Source: Cornus controversa
Lineage: Eukaryota > Streptophyta > Magnoliopsida > Cornales > Cornaceae
NCBI GenBank assembly: GCA_026545225.1
Contig: CM048845.1
Span: forward strand, 120,407,033-120,471,032
Direction: 5' to 3'
Length of the DNA stretch: 64,000 bases
Positions 34,625 to 45,604 of the stretch are shown here, piece by piece (position 1 is the first letter of the stretch; the number at the start of each line of letters is the position of its first letter). Both the position numbers and the translations under genes were made by a program. The notes beneath the pieces are model-generated. The model saw nothing but the letters and a program-made list of their open reading frames with translations, was not told the DNA's origin and did no database searches.

Positions 34625-36230
34625 GCCAAGCAATCAAAACAAATATGTAAATAACATTAGAATCAAAGTCATACAAGCATAGGTTTAAACCTAACATAAA
34701 AGATAATTATGAATGGCAATGCTGATTTTTTATGCGGGAAGGGATCATCATATTATTGTTCCATTCTGCAAAACGCACCAAAGTAACAACACTGTTCCAA
34801 AATGAAACAAACACGCAATTCAAGGCGCAGACTCATATGTGTTTGTGAGCGTGCATGTGTATATTATATAACCAGTCGCTGATTGCATATAAATAATCCG
34901 ATACAATGTAACACACATGCCAACAATTAATAAAATATATAATTTAAGAACCAAGACACATTAAAAGGGCTAACCAATAAATAAAAAGTCTGTGTTCAGA
35001 GCCAAAATGGATCAAAACATTGCTAACACATAGTTAAATCCCAGTCTACATACACTTCCCCCGCCCATTGTATTGCCCAACAAAGAGTCAAAACCCAGTT
35101 CAACAAGAGCAAATGCCATCCACAAAGTTCTATAAACTAAACAGAAAATGGACAAAAATGCTGAAACAGTTATTTGCTGTTATATGAAAATGCAGAGCAC
35201 AAATCTATTTATCAATGCACATAAATCACTGACAATAGATACCAAGTTATATAAGATTTTCTTTATAAATTTGATAATATGATGCCCTATAATCTAGCCT
35301 GATCAAATAACTTTAACCACAACTCAGCTATATTACAGCTGCAAAAAGACTCAGTCCTAAATCATTTTCAAAATGGATAAAAGAAAAAAAGAGAAAGAGA
35401 AATGAAGAAGGAAATAAACAAATAAAAACTTAAAGAAGAAAAAATGAGTTTAAATTCCGTATAATAAAATCAAACCTTGATTTTCAAAATGAAAAATCAA
35501 GAAAAATAAATTCACATAACAGGAATCAAAATTTCTGTCAGGCCTGAGAATCTCGTTTCAGCCAAAAGGCCCAAAACTAAAACCTGTGTTTTTCCATAAC
35601 ACACCGTCTTCAAGGGATTTTCAAAGCAGCAACCTTTTTTTTATAAATATTGTAATTTTAAACAAAAACAGAAAACAGGATCCGAGATGTGCACACAGCG
35701 AGAGAAAAATACAAATTTCACCACAAAAATTTTCACCTAAAACGAAAATATAATTTAAAAAAATCCAAATCATTACATAATCCCAAAAAGAACAAAATAT
35801 GTATATGATCTATATCAATACACGTATATGAACAAGCACAAGGAAAGAACAACTAAAGTAGAAGAAAAATACCTAAAGATAATCGCAAATCAATTCAAGT
35901 CACAAAAATATGTGTCCGCTGTGAGCCTCAACCTCTATTGGAGAATGAGAAAGCGATATATATATATAGAGAGAGAGAGAGAAAAAAAAATTAGAGAGGG
36001 GAGGGGGCAAAGATTATGGAGATGAGATTAAGGTAATGGAGACCTATTTGACATGGAAAGGAGCTTCGGAGGATGCGCTGCTAGTGCTAGGGTTTGAGAA
36101 GTGGGTACGAAGAAAAAAGAAGAGAGAGAAGTTCGATCCGTATTGGTTTCTAGGGTTTCTATTTCTCGGAAGGATGTGTTTTGTGGAGACTTTCTTTCCT
36201 TCTTCGCGTCAACGCTCCAACACTGCCAAG
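34625..36230 (-). promoter_or_regulatory. Leader intron, 5' UTR and promoter of the ALY gene
   Basis: On the - strand two telo-box-like AAACCCTAG motifs (36158-36150 and 36095-36087) are followed by a CT-rich leader with a TATATATATA stretch (35957-35995). A probable leader intron starts CTTTAG|GTATTT near 35872 and ends GGCAG at about 34625. Telo-boxes are common in leaders of plant genes of RNA metabolism and translation. The transcription start is not certain. Confidence 0.5.
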
Positions 36231-36688
36231 TCAATATGGTCTGGAGTTTGGGCTACACAACTTCTTCAGCCAATCAAGCCGATTGGGCTCCAAATCATCG
36301 TAATTGGATTTGGACACTCTTGATGGGATTGGCTGGAAAACCTTGGTCTCGACCCAACATCAATTCAAGCTGTGTTTGGGAAGGACCCGCATAGCAGGAC
36401 CAATATTAACTTGATTTCTTGTAATTTGTTCCTTTGCTAATTGGTGTATTGTGCATGTATGATAAGGAGTAGGTATTGGCTACCACAGTAACACGGGATA
36501 CCGGAATATAAAATATAGTAACTCGTTATTATTATAAAAAATAAAGAGCTTTAAATGGATTGAGATGCTAAAAAATAGAAATTATGAGATTTTAGAATGC
36601 AGTAGAGAATTGAGGGGAGATTGTGGAGTATGAAGGAGAGAATGTTAGAAATTTGCAGATGTAGAAAGTTATTGAGGGTAAACATGGC

Positions 36689-36719
<31 letters not shown>

Positions 36720-37491
36720 TGCTAGTTTAAAGCAGGTGCGATGCACGTGAATAAAAAATAAATTAAAATTTTATTATAACGCCTAAAACGTTCAAAACTA
36801 TTATCATACATTAATTAAAACACTCAAAACTATTTTTATTATGTAGCATTGGTAATATAAACTTATTTGTTGAAAAAATAAAATTATAAGTTAACTATTA
36901 TTCACATAGAAGGAATCAAGTATAAACTATAAGAAATCAAAATCTGAGTTCTTGTTCAAATAAATCATTCTCAAGTGAAACTTCTTTGATAGATTGCATC
37001 ATAAATCTGCATAAATAAGTATACTTCATTGATATATAATATATAATAAACAAATGACATATTTGTCATATTGTAATTTTATTTTTTTAAAATAAAATGT
37101 TTAAAGATATAATAATACATATGAAAGCATTTAACGTCTTTTGTTTTACAATTAGTACAACTGAGTTCATCCTTTCGTACTTCAACTTTCTTCTTGCATT
37201 GCTTGCATGCATTAATTTTACAATTAGTACAACTGAGTTCATCATTTCGTACTTTAACTTTCTTCTTGCATTGCTTACATGCATTGTACCATGATTTGGA
37301 TGCATTTTTAATCTCTATAATTCTTGCTTAAAAAAAGTAATGTATTTTCTGCAAATTGAGTGACAAAATATAATTTTTTAACAGAAATTAATTATAATCA
37401 TGTGATATAATAAAGAATAATTAAATGAATATATATAAAAAAAATTAATTTAATATGTTGAACGCCATTGCATATTTTCCATTTATGTCTT
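36231..37491. other. AT-rich intergenic sequence with (AT)n and a 72-bp tandem duplication
   Basis: An (AT)n tract lies at about 36693-36720. At 37144-37287 a 72-base unit beginning TTTTACAATTAGTACAACTG is present twice in tandem with few differences. No gene is seen. Confidence 0.6.
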
Positions 37492-37676
37492 TGTAGACAT
37501 TAAAAAACTACATGATGGACCCAAAATATAATTTGGGTTCATCTTCAGTTTAGCCCACTTTGAAATGTGGCCCAATGAGTCAGATAATTTGAAACTCATA
37601 CCCACCACAAATAAATGAGTCATAGGCTGATCCAAATTGTCTAAAAACGTCCAAGCCCACTTAAAAATTGGTCAAA

Positions 37677-37730
<54 letters not shown>

Positions 37731-38228
37731 TCATCAAAGAAGCCTATAAATAGAGATAGAGGGTGAAGAGAAGGGAGGAGACTCTGACAGAATACTGAAA
37801 CTCTGTCAAACTCTGCCTTCAATCAACACTTGAAACTCTGAAGACATAAGTTCATCAAACCTTCAAAGTATTGAAGAAGACTTATAACAAGTACATCCAA
37901 AGTCGTGTCGTTCTTCCTCTACGAGTCAATAAATTCAAAGAATCATCAACAAGACTGTTCGAGATCAAGCTTCTTCAGCCCTCGATCAAAAATTCTCACC
38001 GATTTTCTTCATCAACAAACACTTGAAGAAAACTCTCAATAATCCAATTCAAGATCAAGCTCTAGCAGCCCTTGAAGCCGGATCATCAAGGAGATCGAAT
38101 CAGAGGAATTTATCTTTCTTTTGTAAAGATCCACAGAGAATTGTACCCATTTTTCTGAAATTAATAAAATCCTTTATTTGTTACCAATTTTCGTTCCTAA
38201 ATTTTCGGACACGAAATTTGTGTGTACA
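37492..38228 (+). repeat. Probable 5' LTR of a decayed gypsy element
   Basis: Begins TGTAGACATTAAAAAAC and ends GTGTGTACA, followed directly by a primer-binding-site-like CTAGCATGCCCGATGGGAC. Contains a long (AT)n at about 37679-37727. Typical LTR features (TG...CA, adjacent primer site, gag downstream) support the call. The 3' partner LTR is not seen. Confidence 0.6.
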
Positions 38229-38300
38229 AATTTCTAGCATGCCCGATGGGACATCTCTGTCTCTTACATCATACATCTCAAACTTTGTTCATCAGAATCT

Positions 38301-39997
38301 ATGGTTCCTCCCAAGGTTCAGGCGACAAACAAGAAAAATTCAAAAGAAACGGCTGCTGCAATGGCTAACACCAAAGTTGCCGCAAGCAGTGACAAGAATA
38401 CTAGAAACCTGTCAACTGCTAACGGCACCTCAGTAGGTCTTATGACGTGTAACAAAACCAAAGCAATTGCTTCGCTCAAGAATCAGCAAGATTTGGTAAA
38501 AATCATTCCTGCTAAACCAATTAATGTGAAAACTAAACATGTTAACACCATTGATCCTCAGGGGGCAAAGAATTTTGATGTTGTTTCAGAAAAGTCGCCG
38601 CTACCACATTCACCCCACTCCATCTCTGATGCTAACTCAAGCGTTGGTTCGTTCTTGAAGTCGTTAGTAGAGATTTCACAACAATCGGTCACTTCAAAGA
38701 ATGTTGACCCTCAATGTCTTTCCTATTTGAATGTTGTTGCAGCTATGATGACTGGAACAACCTCAGTGGAAGACTAACTAGCAGTGATGGTGCACGCAAT
38801 CGAAAACCTCACAAAGACTGTTGAAGAGAAGGACTTGCAAATCGTTGCGCTAATGAGTAAGCTTGAAATTCAAAATCCTGACAAGTCAACACATCTGCTT
38901 GCGAATACTTCAAATTCATCTCTTCAAGGTACTTAATCAAAAGATCGTCATCACACATCTGCGTCAAGACACATGGCTGACGAAGCTAATTCTACTTCGC
39001 TAGTCGCTTTGCTATCTGTCCAACAATTGCAGGATATAATAACGAATACAATTTGAGTACAGTATATCGGTGTCCCTCAAAGCACTCTCATGTACTTAAA
39101 ACTCTACACCGAAAGAATTGACAGTTTAAAAATGCCAGTGGGATATCAACTGCCAAAATTCCAACAATTTGATGGAAGAGGCAATCCCAAATAACATGTT
39201 GCACATTTTGTGGAAAACTGCAATAATGCTGGCACCGAAAGGGACCTCTTAGTCAAGTAATTTGTTCGTTCTCTCAAAGGAATGCATTTGATTGGTACAC
39301 GGACCTCAAAGCTTGGAGTATTGACTGTTAGGAGCAAATGGAACGAGAGTTTCTCAACCGCTTTTACATTACTTGCAGAATTGTAAGCATGCCAGAACTT
39401 ACTAATACTAAACAAATGAAGGACGAGTTTGTGGTCGACTATATCAACCGCTGGCGAGCTATAAGTCTTGATTGCAAAGATCGCCTTCCTAAAGTCTTAT
39501 CAGTCGAAATGTTTATGCAAGGTATGCACTGGGAGTTTCTCTACATTCTATAAAGAATCAGGCCTCGTACATGTGAAGAGTTGGTTACTCGTGCCCTTGA
39601 TATGGAGCTCAGTATAGCGAGTCGTGGTGCAAAGGCTCTTGCCTTTTCCAATATGTCTGATAATTGTTTTAAAGATGAGGGGATTGAGTCCGAAGAAGAA
39701 GACGAAATACTTCCTAAATCAGACGATGAAATAGGTACATATTATGTTACAAGCGTCCTCTCTAAAGACTTATATCAAGAAATATATCATGTTGCTTCAG
39801 TAACTTCATCTGAAAGTTTTCAGTTACATAAGACATTGAGTCAAGAAAACATTGGTAGAAGACTGGACAAACAGGGGGCAAGCCCTCCATACAAAGCTCA
39901 TTCAAACTCTCCTCAAACAACTTCAAATAGAAATAATCGAAAAATTGTCAGTAAAAAAATGTGGATGTTCCTTTTACAATATTTGTGTACAGGATAA
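38301..39997 (+). pseudogene. Decayed Ty3/gypsy gag
   Basis: Open pieces in several frames spell the gag of a plant gypsy lineage. An Ala/Lys/Ser-rich N-terminus is followed by LPKFQQFDGRGNPK, then ANGTSV-type linker text upstream. After this come ELTNTKQMKDEFVVDYINRW, LSVEMFMQGMHWEFLYIL and TRALDMELSIASRG. Several in-frame stops and frame shifts interrupt it (for example after TSVED at 38776). The element fades out near 40000 without protease or reverse transcriptase. Confidence 0.8.
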
Positions 39998-40726
39998 ATT
40001 ACACACTCGAATGTATAATTTGGCAAAATTTATACTCACACTCTTTGTGGTTAACAAGAATATATAATTTGACAAAATTTACTCTCAGTCAACCACAATG
40101 GAGATGTACCAATGAAAAAACGCCCATTTTTTATTTTTTATAATGCATGTTTAAATTTTTATAATATTATTTATTCTAATAAATAAGTAAAAACATATTA
40201 ACTCTTAAATAACTATTCATTTCTAATTCTATTTCTTCACTCTTTAACTTCATTCCTAATACCAACTCCAAAATTGTAATATTATTTAAATAAGTATCTT
40301 TTTCTAATTTTATTTCTTCTCTCTCTAACTTCATTCCTAACATAAACTCCTAAAATATAATATTAATTAATATAAAAACACTACGAATAGAAAAACTTCT
40401 AGAGAAGGTAATTGAAAAAATTGAATTGAATAATATTTAATGAACTCACTAAGTTTATAATTTAGTTATTATTTATGTACTAAATTAAAATATATATTTA
40501 AGTAAATTATTTTTATTAAAAAATTGAACTTTGAGATTCAAATGTTAATTTATATATATATTTTTAAAATTAAAATTAACTCAATTGTTAACTAAACTTA
40601 AAAGATATATTTTTAATTTTAAATAAAATTGTTTGCTTGTATTACTCTTTTTTATTTTCTTACTTTAGAAAATCATCTTTGATCCCTTGTGATTATATTT
40701 ATTTATTTATTTTTAAAATAAATATA
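39998..40726. other. Very AT-rich sequence, no gene seen
   Basis: Two similar passages near 40200-40350 (TTCTAATTTTATTTCTTC / CTCTCTAACTTCATTCCTAA) form a loose direct repeat. Confidence 0.4.
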
Positions 40727-40940
40727 AGAGAAATGCTAAACGTCACAATTTTATTTCACAGATTTTAACTCGAATCTATGTGGCAAGTGATAATACCATA
40801 GGGACTCCGTGCATGGGGGGAATCTCACCAATAATAACTTACCATTTAATTTTATCTCCTAAAATAATGGATCATATCACCTGCCACATAGATTCGAGTT
40901 AAAATTCATGATATTTATTCGAGACGTGTAGCATTACTCT
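40727..40940. mobile_element. 214-bp MITE with long inverted repeats and 7-bp target duplication
   Basis: Left end AGAGAAATGCTAAACGTC; right end, reverse-complemented, AGAGTAATGCTACACGTC. A second inverted block, TTTTAACTCGAATCTATGTGGCA, faces its complement further inside. Flanks AAATATA at 40720-40726 and 40941-40947 are identical. The superfamily is uncertain; hAT- or Mutator-derived MITEs have similar ends. Confidence 0.8.
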
Positions 40941-41523
40941 AAATATAACAAGGAAAGAATATTAACAATGGAATTGCACAAATCTGGGCTAATTACATTG
41001 ATAAACCTTCGTTTTTCATGTATTAGTTAAATGAGGACATTAATCATGAAACCAAAACTCGCCTAAACCCATCTGCCACAAGCATGCATCCTTGAGAAGG
41101 ACATAAGGTGAATTCCATGTTTCTTTTTTAATTGCAATTACAAAGTACGGATTATATCCTACCAAACATATATAGCATTATCATTTTTTATAATCAAACA
41201 CAAACATATATTAAGCAACATCTCGTAAGAATAATTAATATTGATGTGACCTATCCTTTTAACTTTGCATTCAATATTTAGAAAAACAATTAACAGTGTC
41301 TTAGATTCCAGTGTATAAACATGTGATAATAATTTGGTTCAAGGATCAATCAATCACAAAATCAACTGAATTCTGAATTAACCATCAAAGGGTAGACTAC
41401 TGAGCCACACATACTCTAAAACACGTGATAATCAGTTGCTAAAGAAAGAATCAGCTAATCCCATTTGGTACTGCAGAGCTAGACCGTTCATAACTTCTCC
41501 TCAGTCACTCTTTCATTTTGTAA
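40941..41523. other. AT-rich intergenic sequence
   Basis: No gene, repeat or regulatory pattern that I can support. Confidence 0.4.
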
Positions 41524-41992
41524 TGCTCGCTTTCGATAGATACAAGAGAAAATAAAGGGAAAGATAATATTAGTTACGAAAAAAAAGAAATGATAGAAGA
41601 AGATAGCAACAAACCCTATTCATATTTGAATAAATAGGAGAGAAAAGAAAGGAAATGATACCATTATTGTTTGGATAAGATAGGAGAGAGAAAGGATAAC
41701 GACTAAATTACTATCATATCCTTTTATATTTATGGGACATGAGTGAAATAATAATTTTTTCTTTTTAATTGTTGAGGGCGGTTTCAAAATTATGAAAGTA
41801 TTACTTAAACACTATACTTTCTCACTTATTTTTTTCATTTTTGGGAGGATATGATATGAGGGATAAGGAATGATATATATCCCTTCTTATCCTTTCTTTT
41901 CTTTTAATAAAATATATTTAAACACAACATGACATATTCTCTCATTTCTTTTCTCTCATTATCCTTTCAAATTCCTCAATCCAAACGGAGCC
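41524..41992. mobile_element. Tourist-like MITE, family B copy 2
   Basis: The interior resembles 20388-20878. Right end, reverse-complemented, GGCTCCGTTTGGATTGAG; the left end is decayed (TGCTCGCTTTCGATAGAT). Flanked by TAA at 41521-41523 and 41993-41995, a PIF/Harbinger-type 3-bp duplication. Confidence 0.65.
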
Positions 41993-42576
41993 TAAGTGTC
42001 CCAAGGGATTTCAATGTTGCCGTAGTACTTCTCGGGTAATACTCCCCCCAATACTCCTTTTCCACCTCTTCCTCTCCATTCACATGGAGAGAGTTGCCTT
42101 CAACCCACCATTTTAGCCCTTCTATTCCGATCCCCGGCATGTCCAATTTCATATACATTGATTACTCATTCTTTTCAAAAATCAATTCACCAGTGAACAA
42201 GCTGAACAACTCAACCACAAATTAGAAAAGCATCAAAACACATGACAAAATTATTTAATACCATGTTTGGTAGTATACATGAAATTGGTGAATTGAAATT
42301 GAAATTAAAATTAGAAGAAAATCAGTTGAAAGTATTAGTTGTTTATGTTGTTCCTATACAATTTTAAGTATTAGGTATTTTTATTTGTAATTAAATTCCT
42401 ATGCCAGTTTTGCATCTTAAATGTCCCAAAATTATCCACAAATTTAACTACTTTGAAAAGAACAAAATAAATAAATAAATAAAGGATGAAGAAGAATAAA
42501 AACTTTGATGCATATTATATATAACTTTATTGTCTTGCCACAAATTTAAAATTTAAAAAATAAAGGATAAAGAGCA

Positions 42577-42786
42577 GTAACACAAATTTAACTATTTTGA
42601 AAATCAGTGCATACTCATCAGACGATGATTAAGAAGATAAAAACTCACATGTAAGCCAAGACGAAACCGAATCGAAAGTAACACAAATTTAACTACTTTG
42701 AAAATCAGTGCATACTCATTAGATGACCATTAAGAAGATAAAAAGAAAAAAACTCACATGTAAGTCAAGATGAAACCGAATCGAAT
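42577..42786. repeat. 100-bp tandem duplication
   Basis: A unit starting AGTAACACAAATTTAACTA occurs at 42577-42676 and again at 42677-42786, differing by a few substitutions and a small insertion (AAGAAAAA). It is followed by the larger array at 42820. Confidence 0.85.
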
Positions 42787-42819
42787 GGTTGTCCATAAGA
42801 TCTGAGAGGAAGCTGAGAT

Positions 42820-43735
42820 GGGTTTTGCTTGGGAAATAGTTTTGCTTGGGTAATTATATAATGGAGAGCAGTAGCTTAGAGGAAGAGTGATTTTAGGTGT
42901 TTAGGGTTTTGAAATTTAGAAATAAAAAGAAAGGGTTTTGCTTGGGAAAGAGTTTTGCTTGAGTAATTCTATAATGAAAATTCGTAACTAAGAGGAAGAG
43001 TGGTTTTAGGTATTTAGGGTTTTTAAATTTAGAAATAAGAAGAATTGGATTTTTAGAAATAAAAGGAAAGAGTTTTGCTTGGGTAATTCTATAATGGAGA
43101 GCCAAGGAAGAGTGATTTTAGATATAAAAAAATAGTATTTTTTTAAATTTAGAAATAGAAATAAAAAAAGGGTGGGAAAGGGTTTTGCTTGGGTAATTCT
43201 ATAATGGAGAGTCGTAATCGAGAGGAAGAGTTTTAAATTTAGAAATAGAAATAAAAAGAAAGGGTTTTGCTTCGGAAATGGTTTTACTTGTATAATTCTA
43301 TTTTTTTAATTTAAAAATAAAAAAAATGCTTGGGAAATGGTTTTGCTTGGGTATTCTATAATAGAGAGCCGTAGTCGAGAGGAAGAGTGATTTTATATGT
43401 TTAAAATTTTTAAATTTAGAAATAAGAAGAAAGGGGTTTTAAAATTTAGAAATAAAAAGAAAGGGTTTTGCTTGGGAAAATGGTTTTGCTTGAGTAATTC
43501 TATAATGGAGAGCCGAGGAAGATTGATTTTAGATATAAAAAATAGTGTTTTTTTAAATTTAGAAATAGAAATAAAAAGAAAGGGTTTTGGTTAGGTAATT
43601 CTATAATGGAGAGCCGTAACCGAGAGGAAGAGTTTTAAATTTAGAAATAGAAATAAAAGAAAGAGTTTTGCTCGGGAAAGAGTTTTATTTGGATAATTCT
43701 ATTTTTTTAATTTAAAAATAAAAAAATAGTGTACT
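42820..43735. repeat. Complex minisatellite with GGGTTTTGCTTGGG core
   Basis: Recurring modules include GGTTTTGCTTGGGTAATTC, TATAATGGAGAGCCGTA, GAGGAAGAGTGATTTTAG and TTTTTAAATTTAGAAATA. They appear in varying combinations over about 0.9 kb, so the repeat is modular rather than strictly periodic. Short open frames across it (for example 43397-43594) reflect the repeat. Confidence 0.85.
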
Positions 43736-44001
43736 GAAACTAAAAAAATCTCTTTGTACTTTTAATAGTAGTACATATATAGATGGCAAAGTGCATTAAA
43801 CGGTCCTATACTATTAAAAAAAATGTGCAAAAAAATCCCTCTCATGTTCATTTTTTTTTCCATATAATTTGTATTCGGTGCAAATAAACATTTTTTTCTA
43901 TAAAATTACCTGCCCACTTATTATTTTTTTCTTCTTTTCTTTTTATCATTTTCTCTCTCCTCTCGTCCTGACCTTTCCTAATTCTCTCTTTATCTCTCTT
44001 A
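43736..44001. other. AT-rich spacer
   Basis: No supportable feature, apart from pyrimidine-rich sequence before the MITE. Confidence 0.35.
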
Positions 44002-44469
44002 GGGTCAGTTTGGTAAGAAATAAATAGAAGGAAAAGAAAAGAAAGATGATGGAGGGATATAGTTTTGTGTGTTTGGTATGAAATTTTTAATAAAAAGGAA
44101 AAGAAATAGAAGGATTTGGAAGGATAAATTAAGGATGAATAGTAACTTTTGTTATCCTTTCAAAAATGGGAAGAAATGGAAGGAAAGGGAAGAAAATGTT
44201 ACATTTTTTAATAAAACTTTGTTAATCCAAATTTGTCATTATTTTGATAAAAGTTAAAAAAAAAAAATTTAAATATAAAGGGGTATAAGGGTAAATTTTT
44301 TAAATTGTTTCATTTTCTTTCTTTTTCCAAACATGTTAAAGTATCTTTTCCTTACTTTTCATTTATTAATCAATCAAACATAATAAAAGTTTAACACTAT
44401 CACTTCATTTCTTTTCTCTCATTAATAATATTATCCTTTCTTTCCTTTTTCACCCTACCAAACATAGCC
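44002..44469. mobile_element. Tourist-like MITE, family A copy 2
   Basis: Ends GGGTCAGTTTGGTAAG and, reverse-complemented, GGCTATGTTTGGTAGG. Flanked by TTA at 43999-44001 and 44470-44472. It matches 4145-4624 along its length, including TTTTGTTATC and AAAAATGGGAAGAAATGGAAGG. Confidence 0.8.
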
Positions 44470-44706
44470 TTATTCTTTCTCGGCAAATTCCCTCTTTCCA
44501 CCTTTCCACCATCTTCACCACGGAACTCCATTGTAGCCTAGAGAAGCTTCTCTTCCAAACCATCGTCTAAACCCTCTGGGTGCTCGTCAATCCACCGAAG
44601 GCAAACTCAAGCTGACGGCCAACCCTTTCCTCTATTGGAATAACAACATGTTCTTTTTTCCTTTATTTGAAAGAGGGACTTTTCGCTCTTGACATTACTC
44701 CTAACC

Positions 44707-45211
44707 TAGAAAGCACGGACACTTCACCGAGGGTGCCGTACCCGTGTCGGACACTCGGACACTCCGCGGACACGTGTCGGACACTTCGTACCCGTGTCCT
44801 GACATTTTTCTTTTTAGGACACTTCTCGGACACTTCTTGGACACTTCTCGGACACTCCTCGAAGACGTATCGGACACTTCATAGCAGTGATGTATATTCA
44901 AATATTTTGAATGAAAATTAAATGATACTAAATTATGATTAAAATCTAAGCTAAATATATATAGAAAACTAAATAAGTTTGGTTCTTTAATTTATTTTAA
45001 TATATTTGTCTATTTTTGTTTATAAGTTTGTTTGATTTTTAATTGTTTGATGATGAATTAAAGTATTTATGTAATGTAGTATTTTTTTATTGAATAATTA
45101 ATATATTATATTATTATTTTATAGCCGTATCCTCGCCGTGTCTGTGTTCTATTTTTTTAAAATTTTCCGTATCACCGTAGCCGTGTCCCGTGTCCGTGTC
45201 CATGTTTCCTA
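44707..45211. mobile_element. hAT-like element rich in CGGACAC repeats
   Basis: The left part is made of CGGACACTTC / CGTGTCGGACAC repeats (44717-44880). The right part contains the inverted equivalents (CCGTGTCCGTGTC). Ends are TAGAAAGCACGGACAC and, reverse-complemented, TAGGAAACATGGACAC. Flanks end CTAACC and begin CTCTAACC, an imperfect 8-bp-type duplication. No transposase is encoded. Confidence 0.6.
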
Positions 45212-45299
45212 GCTCTAACCACTGCAAGTCAATTTTATGAAAGAGCACCTAAATGTGATTGTTTTTGTATTTAAACCAAATTTATAGTGAGCTTCCAAC

Positions 45300-45604
45300 G
45301 GTAAGTCAACTTGGCCAAGTAGGGCCAATCAATCCAATGTCACGTCAGCAGATGAAGATAGGCCTTCAATGTGGAGAGTGAATGTTCGCCACTCGTACTC
45401 GTGCCTCAGATTCTCTTTGTTACCTACTTTTTTCAGTTGAAACTCTCTCTCTTTTCAAGAAAAACATTCACTTCGCTCACAACCGGATACGGCGTCGAAT
45501 CCAGCTACTTGACAGTATCATTTTCTCTGTAAAAATTTCCTTTAAATTCAGCTTTTCTGGTTCAGACCCCTTTCCTCTCAATCTCTGCTCCATTTGGGTT
45601 CTCA
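45300..45604 (+). promoter_or_regulatory. Promoter and leader of the acyl carrier protein gene
   Basis: Contains CCAATCAATCCAAT and an ACGTCA (TGACG-type bZIP) motif near 45343, then a CT-rich leader before the ATG at 45605. No strong TATA box is seen. Confidence 0.45.

Noticed and set aside
37679-37727. (AT)n tract as a regulatory element
   Set aside because: Simple microsatellite within the gypsy LTR; no further signal.
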